The notes beneath the pieces were generated by a model that was not told the DNA's origin, did no database searches, and was given only the letters and a program-made list of their open reading frames with translations. From NCBI RefSeq assembly GCF_002343915.1, contig NZ_NETK01000001.1:7082001-7146000 (forward strand): a stretch of DNA of 64,000 nucleotides, given 5' to 3'. The translations under genes and the position numbers were made by a program. This stretch comes from Nannocystis exedens. Its GTDB lineage: Bacteria; Myxococcota_A; Polyangia; Nannocystales; Nannocystaceae. Below are positions 62,249-64,000 of this stretch, piece after piece. Position 1 is the stretch's first letter; every line of letters begins with the position of its first letter.

Positions 62249-63394
62249 GTGTTCGACCCGACGTATACCGACGAGCAGAACGCCCTGATCCAGACCGCGC
62301 GCAAATTCACGCGCGAGTCGATCATCCCGGTCGCGCACGATTACGACGAGGCGGAGAAGTTCCCCGTCGACGTGTTCAAGGCGGCGTTCGACCTCGGCCT
62401 GATGAACATCGAGATTCCCGAGGCTTACGGCGGCCTCGGCTACCACACCCTCGACGGCTGCATCGTCTCCGAGGAGCTCGCCTACGGCTGCGCCGCGATC
62501 GCCACCAGCGTGATGTGCAACCACCTCGGCGCGCTGCCGCTGCTGGTCGCCGGCACCGAGGAGCAGAAGCAGAAGCACCTGCGCCGGCTCACCGAGGAGT
62601 TCATCTTCATCAGCTACGCCTGCAGCGAGCCCGAGGCCGGCTCCGACGTCGCGTCGATGAAGACCCGCCTGGTCCGCGACGGCAACGGCTGGCGGCTCAC
62701 CGGCCAGAAGCGTTGGATCACCAACGCCGGCCACGCCAGCATCTTCACCGGCTTCGCCACCCTCGATCCGGCGCTCGGCCACCGCGGCATCACGGCCTTC
62801 GTCGTCGACCGCGACCGCCCCGGCATCTCGATCGGCAAGAAGGAGAAGAAGCTCGGCCAGCGCGCCTCCGAGACCTGCGACGTCATCTTCGAGGACGTGC
62901 CGCTGACCGACGCCGACATCATCGGCGAGCCCGGCAAGGGCTTCTACGTGGCGATGGAGGTGTTCGACCGCTCGCGGCCGATGATCGGCTCGCAGTGCGC
63001 CGGCATGATCCGCCGCTGCCTCGACGAGTCGGCCCGCTACGCCAAGGAGCGCAAGACCTTCGGCAAGCCGATCGCCGAGCACCAGGCGATCCAGTTCATG
63101 ATCGCCGAGATGGCGATGGCCTACGAGACCACGCGCCTCCTCTACAACAAGGCCGCGTGGGAGGTCGACAAGGGCATCCGCCGGACCAACACCAGCGCGA
63201 TCGCCAAGTGCGTCGGGGCCGACAGCGTGGTGAAGTGCGCCGCGGACGCCGTGCAGGTGTTCGGCGGCTACGGCTACACGCGCGAGTACCCGGTCGAGAA
63301 GATCTACCGCGACGCCAAGCTCATGCAGATCTACGAGGGCACCTCGCAGGTCCAGCGGATGGTGATCGCCAAGAACATCCTCGCTCGAGGCTAG
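62249..63394 (+). CDS. acyl-CoA dehydrogenase
   Basis: A 381-aa flavoenzyme. SYACSEPEAGSDVASMKT and RWITNAGHASIF are the family signatures, and QIYEGTSQVQR carries the catalytic Glu (about 363). It oxidises acyl-CoA at alpha-beta carbons with FAD, transferring electrons to ETF. GTG 62249 (VFDPTYTDEQ) is preferred; GTG 62231 adds six residues. Confidence 0.93.
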   Translation: MFDPTYTDEQNALIQTARKFTRESIIPVAHDYDEAEKFPVDVFKAAFDLGLMNIEIPEAYGGLGYHTLDGCIVSEELAYGCAAIATSVMCNHLGALPLLVAGTEEQKQKHLRRLTEEFIFISYACSEPEAGSDVASMKTRLVRDGNGWRLTGQKRWITNAGHASIFTGFATLDPALGHRGITAFVVDRDRPGISIGKKEKKLGQRASETCDVIFEDVPLTDADIIGEPGKGFYVAMEVFDRSRPMIGSQCAGMIRRCLDESARYAKERKTFGKPIAEHQAIQFMIAEMAMAYETTRLLYNKAAWEVDKGIRRTNTSAIAKCVGADSVVKCAADAVQVFGGYGYTREYPVEKIYRDAKLMQIYEGTSQVQRMVIAKNILARG

Positions 63395-63395
63395 C

Positions 63396-64000
63396 GTGAC
63401 GCGGGGCGAGGGGTCGGCAGCTGCATCGACCGTGGCCGATCGACCGATCGGCGTGTTCGACTCCGGCGTCGGCGGACTCACGGTGCTGCGGGCCCTGCGG
63501 TCGGCGTTACCGGACGAGCGCTTCATCTATCTCGGCGACACGGCGCGCCTGCCGTACGGGACCAAGAGCGGCGAGACGGTCACGCGATACGCCGAGCAGG
63601 CGGCGCGGGTGCTGGTCGGCCGCGGGATCAAGCTGCTCGTCGTCGCCTGCAACACCGCGTCGTCGGTCGCGCTCGGCCACCTCGCGGCGGTGTTCGCTCC
63701 GCTGCCGGTGATCGGCGTCATCGAGCCGGGGGCGGCGGCCGCCTGCGGCGCCTCGGTCAGCGGGCAGATCGGCGTCATCGCCACCGAGGGCACCGTCCGC
63801 GGCGGCGCCTACGAGCGGGCCATCCGGGCCGTTCGCCCGGCCGCCGAGGTCGTGTCGATCGCCTGCCAGCTGTTCGTCGCGCTGGCCGAGGAGGGCTGGG
63901 TCAGCGGGCCCGTCGCCGAGGCCGTCGCGCAGCGCTACCTCGCGAACGTGGTCGGCGAGCGCCCCGCCCTCGACTGTCTGGTCCTCGGTTGCACGCACTT
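63396..64000 (+). CDS. murI: glutamate racemase, 3' truncated by window edge
   Basis: The frame runs from GTG 63396 to the end of the window without a stop. PIGVFDSGVGGLTVLRAL (about 17-34) is the family N-terminus with the first Asp-Ser. LVVACNTASSVAL carries the first catalytic Cys, and VLGCTH near the cut end the second. It makes D-glutamate for peptidoglycan. A start at GTG 63432 (VADRPIGVF) is also possible. It begins one base after the acyl-CoA dehydrogenase stop. Confidence 0.9.
   Translation, partial: MTRGEGSAAASTVADRPIGVFDSGVGGLTVLRALRSALPDERFIYLGDTARLPYGTKSGETVTRYAEQAARVLVGRGIKLLVVACNTASSVALGHLAAVFAPLPVIGVIEPGAAAACGASVSGQIGVIATEGTVRGGAYERAIRAVRPAAEVVSIACQLFVALAEEGWVSGPVAEAVAQRYLANVVGERPALDCLVLGCTH

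Overview
The window looks like a chromosomal segment of a very high-GC Myxococcota bacterium, most like the Nannocystaceae/Polyangia. This is an inference from gene content. The evidence is proteins with MYXO-CTERM-type tails (Cys-rich segment, hydrophobic stretch, Arg cluster), an ADYC-domain protein, lipoproteins with Thr-rich linkers, TPR-bearing Ser/Thr kinases, and an Alternative Complex III plus caa3 oxidase cluster.

Layout. 0-2 kb: 3' part of an ADYC-domain gene and a haloalkane-dehalogenase-like hydrolase. 2-9.2 kb, minus strand: two DUF4178 proteins, a 61-aa membrane protein, a membrane SpeE-like aminopropyltransferase, a Tat-exported FAD oxidoreductase and a small unknown protein, resembling the DUF4178-DUF350-speE clusters known elsewhere. 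9.4-18.6 kb: a Cys-rich lipoprotein, an F420/NADP-type reductase, an orphan fused M-S DNA methyltransferase, a broken response regulator, an extradiol dioxygenase, an RDD protein and a MYXO-CTERM protein. 18.6-19.1 kb: tRNA-Asn and tRNA-Gly. 19.3-25.7 kb: an exported thiol-redox cluster with seven DsbA-like modules in three proteins plus a TlpA-like protein. 25.9-36.3 kb: two Ser/Thr kinases, a DUF2330 MYXO-CTERM protein, a zinc-finger rhomboid and an alpha/beta hydrolase.

36.4-53.1 kb is a respiratory core: a Cys-rich membrane protein with two CX10C pairs, ctaB, sco, a cytochrome c, actABCDEF, a second sco and coxBACD. These genes make heme O, deliver copper, and form a quinol:electron-carrier oxidoreductase feeding a caa3 oxidase. 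53.2-62.2 kb: moaA, then a cytochrome c maturation operon with a CXXXY-type CcmE. The window ends with an acyl-CoA dehydrogenase and the 5' part of murI.

The most unusual signal is a dispersed repeat. A 10-bp palindrome close to GGACATGTCC (core CATG, or CAGG/CCTG) recurs every 14 bp in short arrays of 2 to about 10 units. I placed about 25 arrays by eye. They lie between genes, across start and stop codons and inside genes (signal peptides, linkers, membrane loops), and I found none in the act/cox respiratory core. I do not recognise it as a named repeat family. A second recurrent pattern is a TAGSNT -10-like box 7-8 nt before the start codon of four genes, suggesting leaderless transcripts.
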